Source: Anaerolineaceae bacterium UBA6073 (lineage in GTDB: Bacteria > Chloroflexota > Anaerolineae > Anaerolineales > Anaerolineaceae). From it: 64,000 nt of DNA. Every line of letters starts with the position of its first letter. The stretch's first letter is position 1. Below are positions 8,522 to 17,863 of this stretch, in pieces. A program made the position numbers and the translations under genes. Under the pieces are notes generated by a model. The model saw nothing but the letters and a program-made list of their open reading frames with translations, did no database searches and was not told the origin of the DNA. The stretch is taken from the NCBI GenBank assembly GCA_002436085.1, contig DIXT01000021.1:1-64000 (forward strand), written 5' to 3'.

Positions 8522-9382
8522 ATGACAAATGACACCACGACCCGACCTAAAACCACGCTTGCGGATTGGATTCTGCGGCTGCTGAAAGGCATTCTGGTCG
8601 GGATTGGGTTTATCACCCCCGGGCTTTCGGGCGGCGTGCTGGCAGTCGTGTTTGGGATTTACGAACCGCTCATGCGCTGGCTCGGGAATCTGCGCGAAAA
8701 GTTCCTCAAGAATCTGATTTACTTTCTGCCGGTGGGCATCGGCGGGATTCTCGGCGTGCTCGCCTTTTCCAAGGTTGTTGAATGGGCGTTCGGGCATCAT
8801 CCGGCGCAGTTCACCTGGCTCTTCATCGGTTTCATCGCCGGCACCTTCCCCTCACTCCTTAAAACTGCTGGAAAACACGGGCGTAAAAGCTGGCATTGGG
8901 GCTTGCTGGCGGCGGTGGCAGTGGGAACACTCTTCCTGATGCGCTGGCTCGAGACGATTCGCAGCGTGCAAATGGCGCAAAACTTTGGCAGCTGGCTGCT
9001 GAGCGGCGCGATGATCGGGCTGGGTGTGGTTGTTCCTGGGATGAGTCCTTCCAACTTCCTGATTTATCTCGGTCTGTACGAACCCATGGCCAGCGGCATC
9101 AGCCGGCTGGACTTTGGGGTTATCATTCCTCTGGCGCTGGGCGGATTGGCTTGCGTGCTGTTGTTTGCCAGGTTGGTATCCTGGCTTTTCAAAAAGTATT
9201 ACGCGCTGATGTACCACATCATCCTGGGCATCGTGGTCGGGTCCACCCTGGCTATCATCCCCTCGGGCGTGCGAGGTTTGGGTATGATCGCAGCTTGCGC
9301 GCTGCTCTTTACGGCGGGTGGTCTCGTTTCCTTCCTGCTGGCTAAGCTGGATGAGAAATACTCCCGGGACGCAGAGGAATAA
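8522..9382 (+). CDS. DUF368 membrane protein (PopT-like undecaprenyl phosphate transporter)
   Basis: A 286-residue polytopic protein with the two internally repeated DUF368 signatures: GFITPGLSGGVLAVVFGIYE near residue 33 and GVVVPGMSPSNFLIYLGLYE near residue 168. DUF368 (PopT) proteins are known to recycle undecaprenyl phosphate, the lipid carrier for cell-wall and glycan synthesis, across the cytoplasmic membrane. The inverted-repeat layout of the two PG-S motifs supports a transporter fold. An -10-like TATAAT at 8481-8486 and RBS AGGAG precede the start. Confidence 0.85.
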   Translation: MTNDTTTRPKTTLADWILRLLKGILVGIGFITPGLSGGVLAVVFGIYEPLMRWLGNLREKFLKNLIYFLPVGIGGILGVLAFSKVVEWAFGHHPAQFTWLFIGFIAGTFPSLLKTAGKHGRKSWHWGLLAAVAVGTLFLMRWLETIRSVQMAQNFGSWLLSGAMIGLGVVVPGMSPSNFLIYLGLYEPMASGISRLDFGVIIPLALGGLACVLLFARLVSWLFKKYYALMYHIILGIVVGSTLAIIPSGVRGLGMIAACALLFTAGGLVSFLLAKLDEKYSRDAEE

Positions 9383-9413
9383 GGCTTTCGCGATCGATTA
9401 ATTCAGGAATTGA

Positions 9414-9427
9414 CCGCATTAATGCGG
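9414..9427. promoter_or_regulatory. Perfect 14-bp palindrome in intergenic region
   Basis: CCGCATTAATGCGG lies between the DUF368 and nitroreductase genes. It has no T-run, so it is more likely a protein-binding site than a terminator. The role is unproven. Confidence 0.3.
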
Positions 9428-9523
9428 AATCTTCATAGAAATTCAGGGCTGCAATTGTTATTGCTGCCCAAATAACTGCTTTTATCCATTAAAATAGAGG
9501 AGTAAGAGCAGCGAGGTATAAGG

Positions 9524-10423
9524 ATGCAAAGAGATTTAGATAGAGCGGACTGGGCCGTCGGGTTGATGCAGGCGCGCCAATCCGTGCGCAATTATAAAGA
9601 GGAACCAATTCCTGAGGAAATCCTCTATGAAGTGCTTGCCGCTGGAGTCAACAGCGCCACCGGCGGCAATTTGCAGCCTTATTCCATCATCGTGGAAAAG
9701 AACCGGCTTAAGAACCAGCAGCTGGCGCAGCTCTGCGGCGGTCAAAGTTTCATCGCGCAAGCGCCCGTGAACCTGATCTTCCTGCTGGACTGGCACAAGC
9801 TGGCGGTTTACAGCCGCAAAAACAACGCGCCGTTCACCTGCAACAAAAGCTTTCGGCACTACACCATTGCTATGGACGATATTGTTTGCGCCGCGCAGAG
9901 CGTTGAAACCGCGGCCTGGCTTTACGGCATCGGCAGTTGCTACGTCGGCACTATCCTGGAATGCATTCCCGTCGTCGCCGAAATGTACAAACTGCCCTTG
10001 CTGGCCGCGCCGGTGCTGCTCCTGAGCCTGGGCTACCCCAAGACCCTGGCTGTGCCGCGCAAAAAGCTGGACCAGGACCTGGTGGTGTTCCGCGGCGCGT
10101 ACCCCGCACTCAGCGTTGAGAAGATTTGCGAGGCGTACGACCGCAAGTATTCCGGCATGCGCTTTTCTCTGCCCGCGGATCCGCACAGAAGGCAAGCGCT
10201 CCTGGAGGAATTCCGCGCGGCGCTGCGCACAACTTATAACGAAAGCAAATGCGACGAAATCATCCAGGCGGCTGATAAAGCTGGTTCGATTTCCGAAATT
10301 CAACGGCGCTTTGGGCTGCACTACCATGCTGCTGAAATGCTCAGCCCTGACGTCATCGAAGGGCTGGCCAGCCAGGGCATTTATCCTTTTTACGGGCTGC
10401 TGGAGCAGGACCCCGAACTGTAA
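9524..10423 (+). CDS. Nitroreductase family protein
   Basis: A 299-residue protein. The first roughly 190 residues are a nitroreductase fold: RQSVRNYKEEPIPEEIL, then the FMN-binding SATGGNLQPYSIIV, and later LYGIGSCYVGTI and LSLGYPK. Such enzymes use FMN and NAD(P)H to reduce nitro compounds, quinones or flavins. A C-terminal extension of about 100 residues (from SVEKICEAYDRKYSG) is not part of the core domain and I cannot assign it. The RBS is GCGAGGTATAAGG. Confidence 0.8.
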   Translation: MQRDLDRADWAVGLMQARQSVRNYKEEPIPEEILYEVLAAGVNSATGGNLQPYSIIVEKNRLKNQQLAQLCGGQSFIAQAPVNLIFLLDWHKLAVYSRKNNAPFTCNKSFRHYTIAMDDIVCAAQSVETAAWLYGIGSCYVGTILECIPVVAEMYKLPLLAAPVLLLSLGYPKTLAVPRKKLDQDLVVFRGAYPALSVEKICEAYDRKYSGMRFSLPADPHRRQALLEEFRAALRTTYNESKCDEIIQAADKAGSISEIQRRFGLHYHAAEMLSPDVIEGLASQGIYPFYGLLEQDPEL

Positions 10424-10519
10424 AGCGTGCTTCAGATTTCGCTGACCAATCAACTCTTGAGAGCGTCAGCGCTTGCTTGGTGCTTACTGTTTTTGCTTAT
10501 TGACAACATAAGAATTACA

Positions 10520-10737
10520 TCCTGACCGCGCGCTCACTCTGAGGTCGACAAGGGCCGCGGGTAGGGGCGAAGCATCCCAAAATGGGCGGCGCGTCTCATC
10601 CAGGACGCTAATCGACGAGGCGTGCTCTGATCGCGCCGGTCTCCTGGCCGCGCGCACACTCTGAGGTCGACCAAGGGCCGTGGGTAGGGGCGAAGCATCC
10701 TAAAATGGGCGGCGCGTCTCATCCAGGACGCTAATCG
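10520..10737 (+). repeat. Two tandem copies of a roughly 95-bp repeat
   Basis: Copy 1 (10520-10615) and copy 2 (10642-10737) start at TCCTG(A/G)CCGCGCGC and end at CAGGACGCTAATCGA, with only a few differences. They share TCTGAGGTCGAC, AAGGGCCG and GTAGGGGCGAAGCATC. A third partial copy lies at about 11313-11370. The linker GAGGCGTGCTCTGATCGCGC also recurs before the second and third copies, so the true unit is about 122 bp. Confidence 0.8.
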
Positions 10738-11084
10738 AGGATGCTTCGCCCGTACGACCGGATAACACGGTCTGGAGCGGCAGCTTGAAGAGTGGAAGCC
10801 GCTTTACGACCTTAGAAAAGAGGAGACCTGCGGTGTCAGGCCTTTCGCGCGGTCTGCCCACACGCACCTTCGGTGCTGGGGTGCTACGCAAGATCGGCGA
10901 TATCAAAGGGGCTGTCCAAGTAAACAGGCAGATCGCACCCTCCCTTCGGGAGCAGGCGTCGCTGCGCTCCTCACGATGACGCCCGATTCGTCATTGCGAG
11001 CCGTTTTGCCATCGAATTCGGCGCAAACCAGCCCGGTCTGTCAGGCAAAACGGCGTGGCAATCTGCCTGTGTGCCTGACCGGGA

Positions 11085-11320
11085 GATCGCTTCGTGCCTC
11101 GCGGTGACGCCCGATTCGTCATTGCGAGCCCCCGCTGCAGGAATATTTCCGGTGCCAAAAATGCGGAAGGGGGTGCGGCAATCTGCCTGTGTGCCTGACC
11201 GGGAGAGCGCTTCGCAGGACCTGTACCCTTCAGGGTATCGCGATGACGGGTGATTCGGCAGGGAGATCGCTTCGTGCCTCACGATGACGAGGCGTGCTCT
11301 GATCGCGCCGGTCTCCTGAC
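11085..11320 (+). repeat. Left copy of long direct repeat flanking the restriction-modification module
   Basis: About 235 bp almost identical to 14122-14360. It includes GATTCGTCATTGCGAGCCCC, GGTGCCAAAAATGCGG, ACCTGTACCCTTCAGGGTAT and ends GCGCCGGTCTCCTGAC. Only a few substitutions and a short indel separate the copies. Confidence 0.85.
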
Positions 11321-11415
11321 TGCGCGCACACTCTGAGGTCGACCAAGGGCCGCGGGTAGGGGTGAAGCAAAGAGGAAGAGGAACAGGCGTTTTTTGTTCA
11401 GCTTCTCATTCAATG

Positions 11416-12498
11416 TCAGATACCGGCCTTCCTGCGGTTGCAGTCCTTACACAGCATCTGGCAGTTCTCTGGCAGGGTCTTTCCCCCCAGGTGCCAGGGG
11501 GTGATGTGGTCCCCTTCCATCTCGGAGAATTCAAAGTGCAGCCCGCAGCTTCGGCAATTGCCGTTTTGCCTTTCATAAGCTGCTCTCCTTTGGCTTTCAG
11601 AAAAAGAGCGGATATTCAATGTTTTCTCATTGCGGGTCAGCACATAGGCATACACACCCCGCTTGTTGGTAACATCATCATCCATCATCAAACTTTTGAT
11701 TTCCTGTTCCAATTTACCCGTGTCAAACAGCGTATCTTTATATTGGTCATACAGGCCGCCCCAATCCAAGCCCTTCATTTCCCGGCGGTATACGGGGAAA
11801 GTGAGTTCCACCCAGTCAATCACGTTGTGGAAGTACAGCCAGAGTTCATTGGCGTTCGGGTCGTGCTGGTGCGCGCCCATGTAGGCTTCAATGTTGCCTT
11901 TGGATATCCAATCCAGCGCGGTTTCCAGGATTTCCTGGCGGATGGGGGAGCCGTTCACATACTTATTCGCCAGCCCGTATGCCGCGCAGTTGCTCTTGCT
12001 GAAAATGGATTTGGCATGCGTGAGCCAGGGACCGGTGTAGACGGCGTTGCGCATTTCCTGCTCGGTCAGCTTCAGCCCGGCGATGTTGATGATGCGGAAC
12101 CAATCCAGCCTTTCTTTCTCGTCGCCCTCGCAGAAGTAAATCATGAGGGTGTAGTTGAGAATTAGCTCCTGCTCGGGTTTGGTGAGGTTGTGGAAGGCGC
12201 GGTTGTCGATGGAGAAGTCGTTATTGACGTACTGGCAGAAGCTGACGGTGCGCTGCTGTCCGTCCAGCATTTCGTAGCCGCCGTCAGCGTTGCGCATCCA
12301 GTACATCACGTTCAGAGGGAAGCCCTTGCGGATGGTATCCAGCACGGCGTCGCGCTTGGCGGGGTCGTAGACGAACTCGCGCTGATACTTGGGGCGGATA
12401 TTCAACCTGCCGCCGTAGCCGACCACGCCCTCTTCGGCGTTATCCACGTAGCCCTGGACGACCTCGCGGATGCTGATTTCGTGCAATTTGATAATCAT
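11416..12498 (-). CDS. DUF262 plus HNH endonuclease (probable restriction component)
   Basis: A 360-residue protein. The N-terminal half is a DUF262 (ParB/GmrS-like) domain with IRPKYQREFVYDPAKRDAV and the conserved MLDGQQRTVSFCQYV near residue 95. The C-terminus is an HNH nuclease with CRSCGLHF, EGDHITPWHLGG and CQMLCKDCNRRK, giving a zinc-binding Cys pair set and the H-N-H metal site. DUF262 proteins include NTP-hydrolysing restriction enzymes such as GmrSD. The start ATG overlaps the stop of the adenine methylase gene (ATGA), so the pair is probably a modification-plus-restriction unit. Target sequence unknown. Confidence 0.85.
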   Translation of the reverse strand: MIIKLHEISIREVVQGYVDNAEEGVVGYGGRLNIRPKYQREFVYDPAKRDAVLDTIRKGFPLNVMYWMRNADGGYEMLDGQQRTVSFCQYVNNDFSIDNRAFHNLTKPEQELILNYTLMIYFCEGDEKERLDWFRIINIAGLKLTEQEMRNAVYTGPWLTHAKSIFSKSNCAAYGLANKYVNGSPIRQEILETALDWISKGNIEAYMGAHQHDPNANELWLYFHNVIDWVELTFPVYRREMKGLDWGGLYDQYKDTLFDTGKLEQEIKSLMMDDDVTNKRGVYAYVLTRNEKTLNIRSFSESQRRAAYERQNGNCRSCGLHFEFSEMEGDHITPWHLGGKTLPENCQMLCKDCNRRKAGI

Positions 12499-13520
12499 AA
12501 TTTTCCATCCCTCCGCTTAATCAATATCCGGAAATACGGACATTTGCCATTTATTGATAAATCTTTGTCGTCATCGCCTTTGCGAAATTTGACAATTTCA
12601 AACTGGTCTGGATTATATTTATCAAGAAAGGTAATCGGGACGCCCATTGCTCCATCATAATCGCAGGGGATGTCTGTGTACCTATCCACATTGATTGCGT
12701 CATAATTATCATAATGGGGGTAGACATCAGGCGTGTATCTCCGGTAGAGTGTGATTTTTTCCTTGTGTTTTTTTACTTCCAGATTTGTAAACCAACAAGA
12801 GGATGCAACTCTGACAACTTTTCGGCCGTCCTCTACTTTATGATAGATTTCCCAGCTATCAGGAACATAAAAATGCATCCCGACATTAAAGTTTGTATAT
12901 CCGGTACGGATGCTGTCGTCTTTAAACATACGAAATATTTCTTTATAGGTTAATGAGTTCGTATTACCGATGATAATGAACTTCTTGTCATACTCCACCA
13001 ATTGCGCCACGTACTCGCGGAAGAGCGAGAAGGGCGGGTTGGTCACCACGATGTCGGCTTCTTTCAGCAGTTCCACGCACTCCGCCGAACGGAAGTCGCC
13101 GTCGCCCTCCAGGAACGAAAAAACATTCTTGCGGCTCTTCAGCAGGTTTTCCACGTCCGCCAGGTCCACCGCGCCGTCCGCGTTCTCATCCGGCACTTCC
13201 GTGATTTCAATCCGGCAGGCGGGTTTCTCCGCGCTCGGGCGGTTCTTGAGCGTCTGGATTTCAAAGAGCGGCAGCTGCCCGTATGCCACCGGCGAATCGG
13301 AATAGCTGGTGGCGATGAGCTTTTTCAAGCCCAGGTAATTGAAGTTCATCGCGAAGTACTTGAAAAAATTGCTCTCGTAGGGGTCGTCGCAGTTGCACAG
13401 GACCACCTTGCCGCGGAAGTGCTCCTTGTAGTGGCGCAGTTCCACCTCAATATCCGGCATCTGCGTGTAAAACTCGTCGGCTTTGTTTCTCTTGGCTTTA
13501 TCTAATAGTTCTGTCGCCAT
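12495..13520 (-). CDS. EcoRI-type adenine-specific DNA methyltransferase
   Basis: I choose the ATG at 13520 (MATELLDKAKRNKADEF) with GGGGTG upstream, giving 341 residues. The protein resembles the EcoRI methylase family: the N-terminal KADEFYTQMPDIEVELRHY, a CDDPYESNFFKYF block and the catalytic motif IV NPPFSLFREYV. It would methylate adenine in a specific DNA sequence using S-adenosylmethionine, protecting host DNA from the DUF262-HNH nuclease encoded immediately downstream with a 4-base overlap. The family match is by remembered motifs; no alignment was run. Confidence 0.85.
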   Translation of the reverse strand: MATELLDKAKRNKADEFYTQMPDIEVELRHYKEHFRGKVVLCNCDDPYESNFFKYFAMNFNYLGLKKLIATSYSDSPVAYGQLPLFEIQTLKNRPSAEKPACRIEITEVPDENADGAVDLADVENLLKSRKNVFSFLEGDGDFRSAECVELLKEADIVVTNPPFSLFREYVAQLVEYDKKFIIIGNTNSLTYKEIFRMFKDDSIRTGYTNFNVGMHFYVPDSWEIYHKVEDGRKVVRVASSCWFTNLEVKKHKEKITLYRRYTPDVYPHYDNYDAINVDRYTDIPCDYDGAMGVPITFLDKYNPDQFEIVKFRKGDDDKDLSINGKCPYFRILIKRRDGKL

Positions 13521-13597
13521 AACACCCCGTGCTCCTGTCCCGCATCCGTTTTTTATAATGGTTCTATTGTAACCAATTCCCCCGCTTTTGGTCGAAA

Positions 13598-13858
13598 TCA
13601 ATCTGGCATCGGATACAAGAAACCCAGCGTCTGTATTTTCGCTTTCTGGATGCTCAGACGTCGTTTAATACTTGCGAACTCAGCCGCTTGCTTATCTGTA
13701 AACACGTTAGGATTAAGACGCCTCAGCCTTCCAAGTGCTGTGTCCCAATCAAACCTAATGCTTACCCTTTCAAGCTCAGACCAAGGCAAATTTATTGTTT
13801 CAATGTCGGACAAAACACCAGATATATATTCAAGATCCCAATCTATTTTTTGTTCCAT
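13598..13858 (-). CDS. Small hypothetical protein upstream of the methylase
   Basis: An 86-residue acidic and helical product starting MEQKIDWDLEYISGVL, with CAGGAGAG as plausible ribosome-binding site. It contains WSELERVSIRFDWDTALGRL and lies on the same strand 77 bases before the methylase. It could be the control protein or an accessory subunit of the restriction-modification pair, but no helix-turn-helix can be recognised and I assign no function. Confidence 0.55.
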   Translation of the reverse strand: MEQKIDWDLEYISGVLSDIETINLPWSELERVSIRFDWDTALGRLRRLNPNVFTDKQAAEFASIKRRLSIQKAKIQTLGFLYPMPD

Positions 13859-14437
13859 TTCAAGGTCGCTCTCCTGGATGAAGTAATTATATGATCAATA
13901 GCATACAATAGGTCGGGCTGCGTTCTCCAACCCGACATTACCCCTCTGATCGCGTGCGATCTGACAAAAGGAAGACCCTTCGCGAGCTCAGGGTGACAAG
14001 CCCAATACTTTCAGGCAGGTCCCACAAGGGGTGCTTCGCTATGCCTCGCCCCCTTCCTGTAACAAATCGGCCTCGTGGATTAAATACAACGGGGGCGCGA
14101 CAACCTGCCTTTAATACCAGCCGGGAGACCGCTTCGTGCCTCGCGGTGACGCGCGATTCGTCATTGCGAGCCCCCGCTGCAGGAATATTTCCGGTGCCAA
14201 AAATGCGGAAGGGGGTGCGGCAATCTGCCTGTGTGCCTGACCGGGAGATCGCTTCGCAGGACCTGTACCCTTCAGGGTATCGCGATGACGGGTGATTCGG
14301 CAGGGAGTTCGCTTCGTGCCTCGATGACGAGACGTGCTCTGATCGCGCCGGTCTCCTGACCATAAACAGAATGGCTGCTGATTTATTATGATATATTTAT
14401 ATACTATTTCCAATTCCTTAGGTTATGGAGGCAATGA
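13859..14437. repeat. Repeat-rich intergenic region
   Basis: Contains the right copy of the long direct repeat (14122-14360) and further degraded pieces, including GCATGCCTCGCCC-like motifs near 14040. No gene is seen. The last 75 bases are AT-rich and probably hold the promoter of the ABC exporter operon. Confidence 0.6.
14122..14360 (+). repeat. Right copy of long direct repeat flanking the restriction-modification module
   Basis: Nearly identical to 11085-11320 in the same orientation. Together the copies enclose about 2.8 kb carrying three minus-strand genes, a layout that could arise by, or permit, homologous recombination between repeats. Confidence 0.85.
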
Positions 14438-15382
14438 ATGAGCGCTGTGCTTGAAGTCCACAATCTTGTGAAAAAATACGGCGGTAAGTCAGCCGTGGAC
14501 GATATTTCCTTTGACATTCAGGAAGGGGAAATATTCAGCCTGCTGGGTCCGAACGGCGCCGGAAAAACAACCACAATCTCCATCCTTTCCACGCTGTTCG
14601 CGCCCACCGAAGGCGACGCGTCCATCTTCGGATTTTCGGTAACTAAAAATCCGATGGAGGTTAAGCGCTTGATTGGGGTGGTTCCGCAGGAGATTGCGCT
14701 TTACGACGACATGACCGCGCTCGAGAACCTGAATTTCTGGGGCGAGATGTACGGCCTTTCCGGCAGTGCGCTGAAAACCCGCGTGAAGGAGCTGCTGGAG
14801 CAAATTGGGCTGGCAGACCGCGCCAAAGAGCGCATCAAGACCTACAGCGGCGGGATGAAGCGGCGGGTGAACATCGCCGTCGGGCTGCTGAACAAACCGC
14901 GCCTGCTGTTTATGGACGAACCGACCGTCGGCATCGACCCGCAGTCGCGCCGGGCAATCCTCGATTCGGTCAAGTCCCTGAACGACGCCGGCATGACCAT
15001 TCTTTACACCACGCACTACATGGAAGAAGCGCAGGAACTCTCGGACCGGGTCGGGATCATTGACCACGGCAAGCTGATTGCCCTGGGCACCCAGTCTGAA
15101 CTGACCGCCCAGGTGGGGGAGATGGACACCCTGATCCTGCACCTCGGTGAAAATGAGGATCCTGAACACCTTGCTCAGGGGCTGAAAACGCTCAGTGGCG
15201 TTTTGCAGGCGGACCCGAGCGACCACAGCGTGGCGCTGGTCACGCCCTCCGCGGAAGAACTGCTGGCGCAGGTGGTTTCCCGCGCCAACGAGCTGGGGAT
15301 CAAGATCCATTCAGTGGATATACGCGAACCGAACCTTGAAGCAGTGTTTCTGCACCTGACCGGACGCGCCTTAAGGGATTGA
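14438..15382 (+). CDS. ABC-2 type exporter, ATP-binding protein
   Basis: A 314-residue DrrA-like ATPase. Walker A is GPNGAGKTTT (about residues 38-47), the Q-loop VPQEIALYDDM, the signature YSGGMKRRV, Walker B LLFMDEPTVGIDP and the H-loop TTHYMEEA. The C-terminal roughly 80 residues form the regulatory extension usual in this subfamily. It is the first gene of a three-gene exporter operon with two different permeases following. The substrate is not evident; drugs, lipids or polysaccharide precursors are typical for relatives. Confidence 0.92.
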   Translation: MSAVLEVHNLVKKYGGKSAVDDISFDIQEGEIFSLLGPNGAGKTTTISILSTLFAPTEGDASIFGFSVTKNPMEVKRLIGVVPQEIALYDDMTALENLNFWGEMYGLSGSALKTRVKELLEQIGLADRAKERIKTYSGGMKRRVNIAVGLLNKPRLLFMDEPTVGIDPQSRRAILDSVKSLNDAGMTILYTTHYMEEAQELSDRVGIIDHGKLIALGTQSELTAQVGEMDTLILHLGENEDPEHLAQGLKTLSGVLQADPSDHSVALVTPSAEELLAQVVSRANELGIKIHSVDIREPNLEAVFLHLTGRALRD

Positions 15383-15386
15383 TGCC

Positions 15387-16637
15387 ATGAACCTGCGCAA
15401 ATTTTTCCTCATCGCATTTAAAGACCTGCGTTTGATCTTTCGCGATCCAGCCGGCTTGGTCTTTATGCTGCTGGCGCCTTTCGCGCTCACGCTGGGCATG
15501 GGCGCGCTTACCGGCCGCTTCTCCGGTTCCACGCAGCTCGGCATCAGCCAGATACCTGTGGCGATTGTGAACCAGGACAGCGGAGAATTGGGACAGGCTT
15601 TGGAGGACGTTTTTACTTCCAAGGAACTCAGCGAGCTCATTGCCGCGCAAATTTTAGTTGACCCGGCTGAGGCGCGCGCGCTGGTGGACCAAGACAAACT
15701 GGCCGCGGCGATTGTTGTCCCGGACGGCTTTTCCGCGAGTATCTTCACCCCGGAAAGTGGTGGGGATGTGGTTGCGGTGGAGTTCTATGAAAATCCTACC
15801 CGACCGACGTCCACAGGCATCGCGCGCTCCATCCTGGAAAGCTTTTTGAAGCAGGTGGAAGTCGGGCGGGTCTCGGGCACCCTGATTATCAAGCAGCTGC
15901 TCGCCTCGGGCGCCATCCAAGCGCAGCAGGCAGCCGCGCTGGGCGCGGAAGTGGGGTGGGAGGTGGTTGGGAGCAATTCCGACAGCGCTTCCATCCTGAT
16001 TACTTCCAATACCGTGGAAGGCAGCGGAGCGAAATTTGACATTCTGGCATACCTCGCGCCGGGCATGGCGATGCTGTTTCTGATGTACACCGTGACCTTC
16101 GGCGGGGCTTCACTGCTGGTGGAAAGCCGGGCCGGGACGCTGGCGCGCATGCTAATTTCGCCTACCAACCCGGGTTTTGTGCTGGGTGGGAAAGGTTTTG
16201 GCATTTTTCTCACGGCAGCGGCGCAGCTGATAATTTTAATCGGCGGCACTTCGCTTTTATTCCGGCTTTCGTGGGGGGACGGGCTGGCTGTCGCGCTGCT
16301 GATTCTGGCGGCCGCGTTTGGCGCTTCCGGATGGGGTATTCTGATGGCCTCCGTGCTGAAAACGCCCGGGCAGGTGGCAGTTACCGGTTCCGCCATCGCG
16401 CTCCTGTTCGGGATCCTGGGCGGCAGCTTTTTTGACATGAGCTTGCTGCCAGAATGGGTGCGCACGGTGGGCAAGATTTCGCCTAACAGTTGGGCAATTG
16501 AGGGCTTCCGCATCCTCAGTATGGGCGGCAGGCTGTCCGCGATCCAACCCCACATAACCGCGCTAATCATCATGGGCGCGCTGCTCTATGCGCTCGGGAC
16601 AATTCTGCTCAGCCGGCGCGGGCTGGTACGAAAGTGA
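15387..16637 (+). CDS. ABC-2 type exporter permease, first subunit
   Basis: A 416-residue membrane protein: one N-terminal span (about residues 18-40, FRDPAGLVFMLLAPFALTLG), a large extracytoplasmic domain, then about five C-terminal spans beginning near LAYLAPGMAMLFLMYTVTFG. This is the YhfP/YhaP-like ABC2 permease layout, and the second permease of the operon has the same plan, so the two probably form a heterodimer. The start is four bases after the ATPase stop. Confidence 0.88.
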   Translation: MNLRKFFLIAFKDLRLIFRDPAGLVFMLLAPFALTLGMGALTGRFSGSTQLGISQIPVAIVNQDSGELGQALEDVFTSKELSELIAAQILVDPAEARALVDQDKLAAAIVVPDGFSASIFTPESGGDVVAVEFYENPTRPTSTGIARSILESFLKQVEVGRVSGTLIIKQLLASGAIQAQQAAALGAEVGWEVVGSNSDSASILITSNTVEGSGAKFDILAYLAPGMAMLFLMYTVTFGGASLLVESRAGTLARMLISPTNPGFVLGGKGFGIFLTAAAQLIILIGGTSLLFRLSWGDGLAVALLILAAAFGASGWGILMASVLKTPGQVAVTGSAIALLFGILGGSFFDMSLLPEWVRTVGKISPNSWAIEGFRILSMGGRLSAIQPHITALIIMGALLYALGTILLSRRGLVRK

Positions 16638-17839
16638 GGCGCATGATGAAAAAGCTGCTGGCTATCATCAAAAAAGATACCATTTTGCGTTTTACCAGTC
16701 CGATGGAGTGGATGTTCTTCATTATTTTGCCGTTGGTATTTATCTATCTCATCAGCGGCGGCACCACCCAGACCGGCGACCCCCGGCTGGTCTTAACTGT
16801 CGTGGACCAGGCTAACTCAGCGCTTTCGCAGGCGCTTTTGGACGAGCTGGCGAAGTCCAGCGCGGTAAATCCGGTGCTGACAGAGTACGACCAAGCTTTG
16901 CAGGAATTTGAACAGCTCAAAGTTTCAGCGGTTCTGATTATCCCTTCGGATTTTACGGCGGACGCTTTGACGCTGGAGAGTGCCTCGCTTGAACTGCGTA
17001 AACAGCCCAACACGCTCAACGGTCTCGCAGTGGAGCAAGCCGTACAGCTAGCTGCCAGCCGGATTGCCAGCCTGGCGGACGTGGCGCGGGTGAGCACCGC
17101 GCGCGCGGCGGAATTTCAACCTTTCGCGGACGAAACCGCGCGCCAGGCTTTCTACGACAGCGCTTTTGCGCAAGCCCAAACCATGCTCGCGGAGGCGCCC
17201 GACAGGCTGCAAAGCGTAGTCGGCAGCACCGCGGACCCAATTGAGTACGATGCCAAAGCCAATTCCACCGCCGGGCAGATGATCACCTGGGTCTTCATTC
17301 CGCTCATCGGGCTTTCGGGGATGCTGGCGTACGAACGCGCCAACGGCACGCTGCGGCGTTTGCTGGTCACGCCGACCAGCAAGGCGGCTTTCCTGGGAGG
17401 CACGATTCTTGGGCAGGGGCTGACCGCCCTGGTGCAGATGACGATTTTGATTGTGTTTGGGATCCTGGTGATGAAGATGAAGTGGGGGCAATCGCCGGCC
17501 GGTTTGGCGATGGTCATGGTGTCTTTCACGCTGGCGGCTGCCGCCCTGGGCACGATGCTGGGCACTTTTGTTAAGAGCGAATCCCAGGCAAATGGGCTTT
17601 CAGTTTTAATCGGGATGCTGATGGCAATGATGGGCGGATGCTGGTATCCGATTGAACTTTTCCCATCCGCGATCCGCAGCGCGGCGCAGGTGCTGCCGAC
17701 TTATTGGGCGATGCAGGGTTTTCTGGATATCGCGGTGCGCGGGCAGGGGCCCGCCGGGGTGCTGCAGGAATGCGCAGTGCTGCTGGGCTTCGCGCTGCTG
17801 TTTTTCTCGGTTGGAATCGCGCGGTTTCGGTATGAGTAG
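16634..17839 (+). CDS. ABC-2 type exporter permease, second subunit
   Basis: A 401-residue paralogue of the preceding permease with the same layout: N-terminal span, large external loop, five C-terminal spans (from TAGQMITWVFIPLIGLSGML). A GTG at 16634 overlaps the previous stop (GTGA). In-frame ATGs at 16643 and 16646 are alternatives that would leave MMKKLLAIIKKD as N terminus. Conserved ABC-2 signature ERANGTLRRLLVTPTSKAAF follows the second span. Confidence 0.86.
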   Translation: MRRMMKKLLAIIKKDTILRFTSPMEWMFFIILPLVFIYLISGGTTQTGDPRLVLTVVDQANSALSQALLDELAKSSAVNPVLTEYDQALQEFEQLKVSAVLIIPSDFTADALTLESASLELRKQPNTLNGLAVEQAVQLAASRIASLADVARVSTARAAEFQPFADETARQAFYDSAFAQAQTMLAEAPDRLQSVVGSTADPIEYDAKANSTAGQMITWVFIPLIGLSGMLAYERANGTLRRLLVTPTSKAAFLGGTILGQGLTALVQMTILIVFGILVMKMKWGQSPAGLAMVMVSFTLAAAALGTMLGTFVKSESQANGLSVLIGMLMAMMGGCWYPIELFPSAIRSAAQVLPTYWAMQGFLDIAVRGQGPAGVLQECAVLLGFALLFFSVGIARFRYE

Positions 17840-17863
17840 GGGGGACTGGCACGGAAAGTGTCA

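Larger units (their letters stand above)
10424..11415. repeat. Repeat-rich intergenic region
   Basis: About 1 kb with no credible gene. It is built of degenerate copies of short repeats. One family contains GTAGGGGCGAAGCATC. Another contains GATTCGTCATTGCGAGCC and CGGCAATCTGCCTGTGTGCC, which occur again at about 11040, 11100, 14150 and (reversed) 18150-18230. Details are given in separate entries. Confidence 0.7.
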
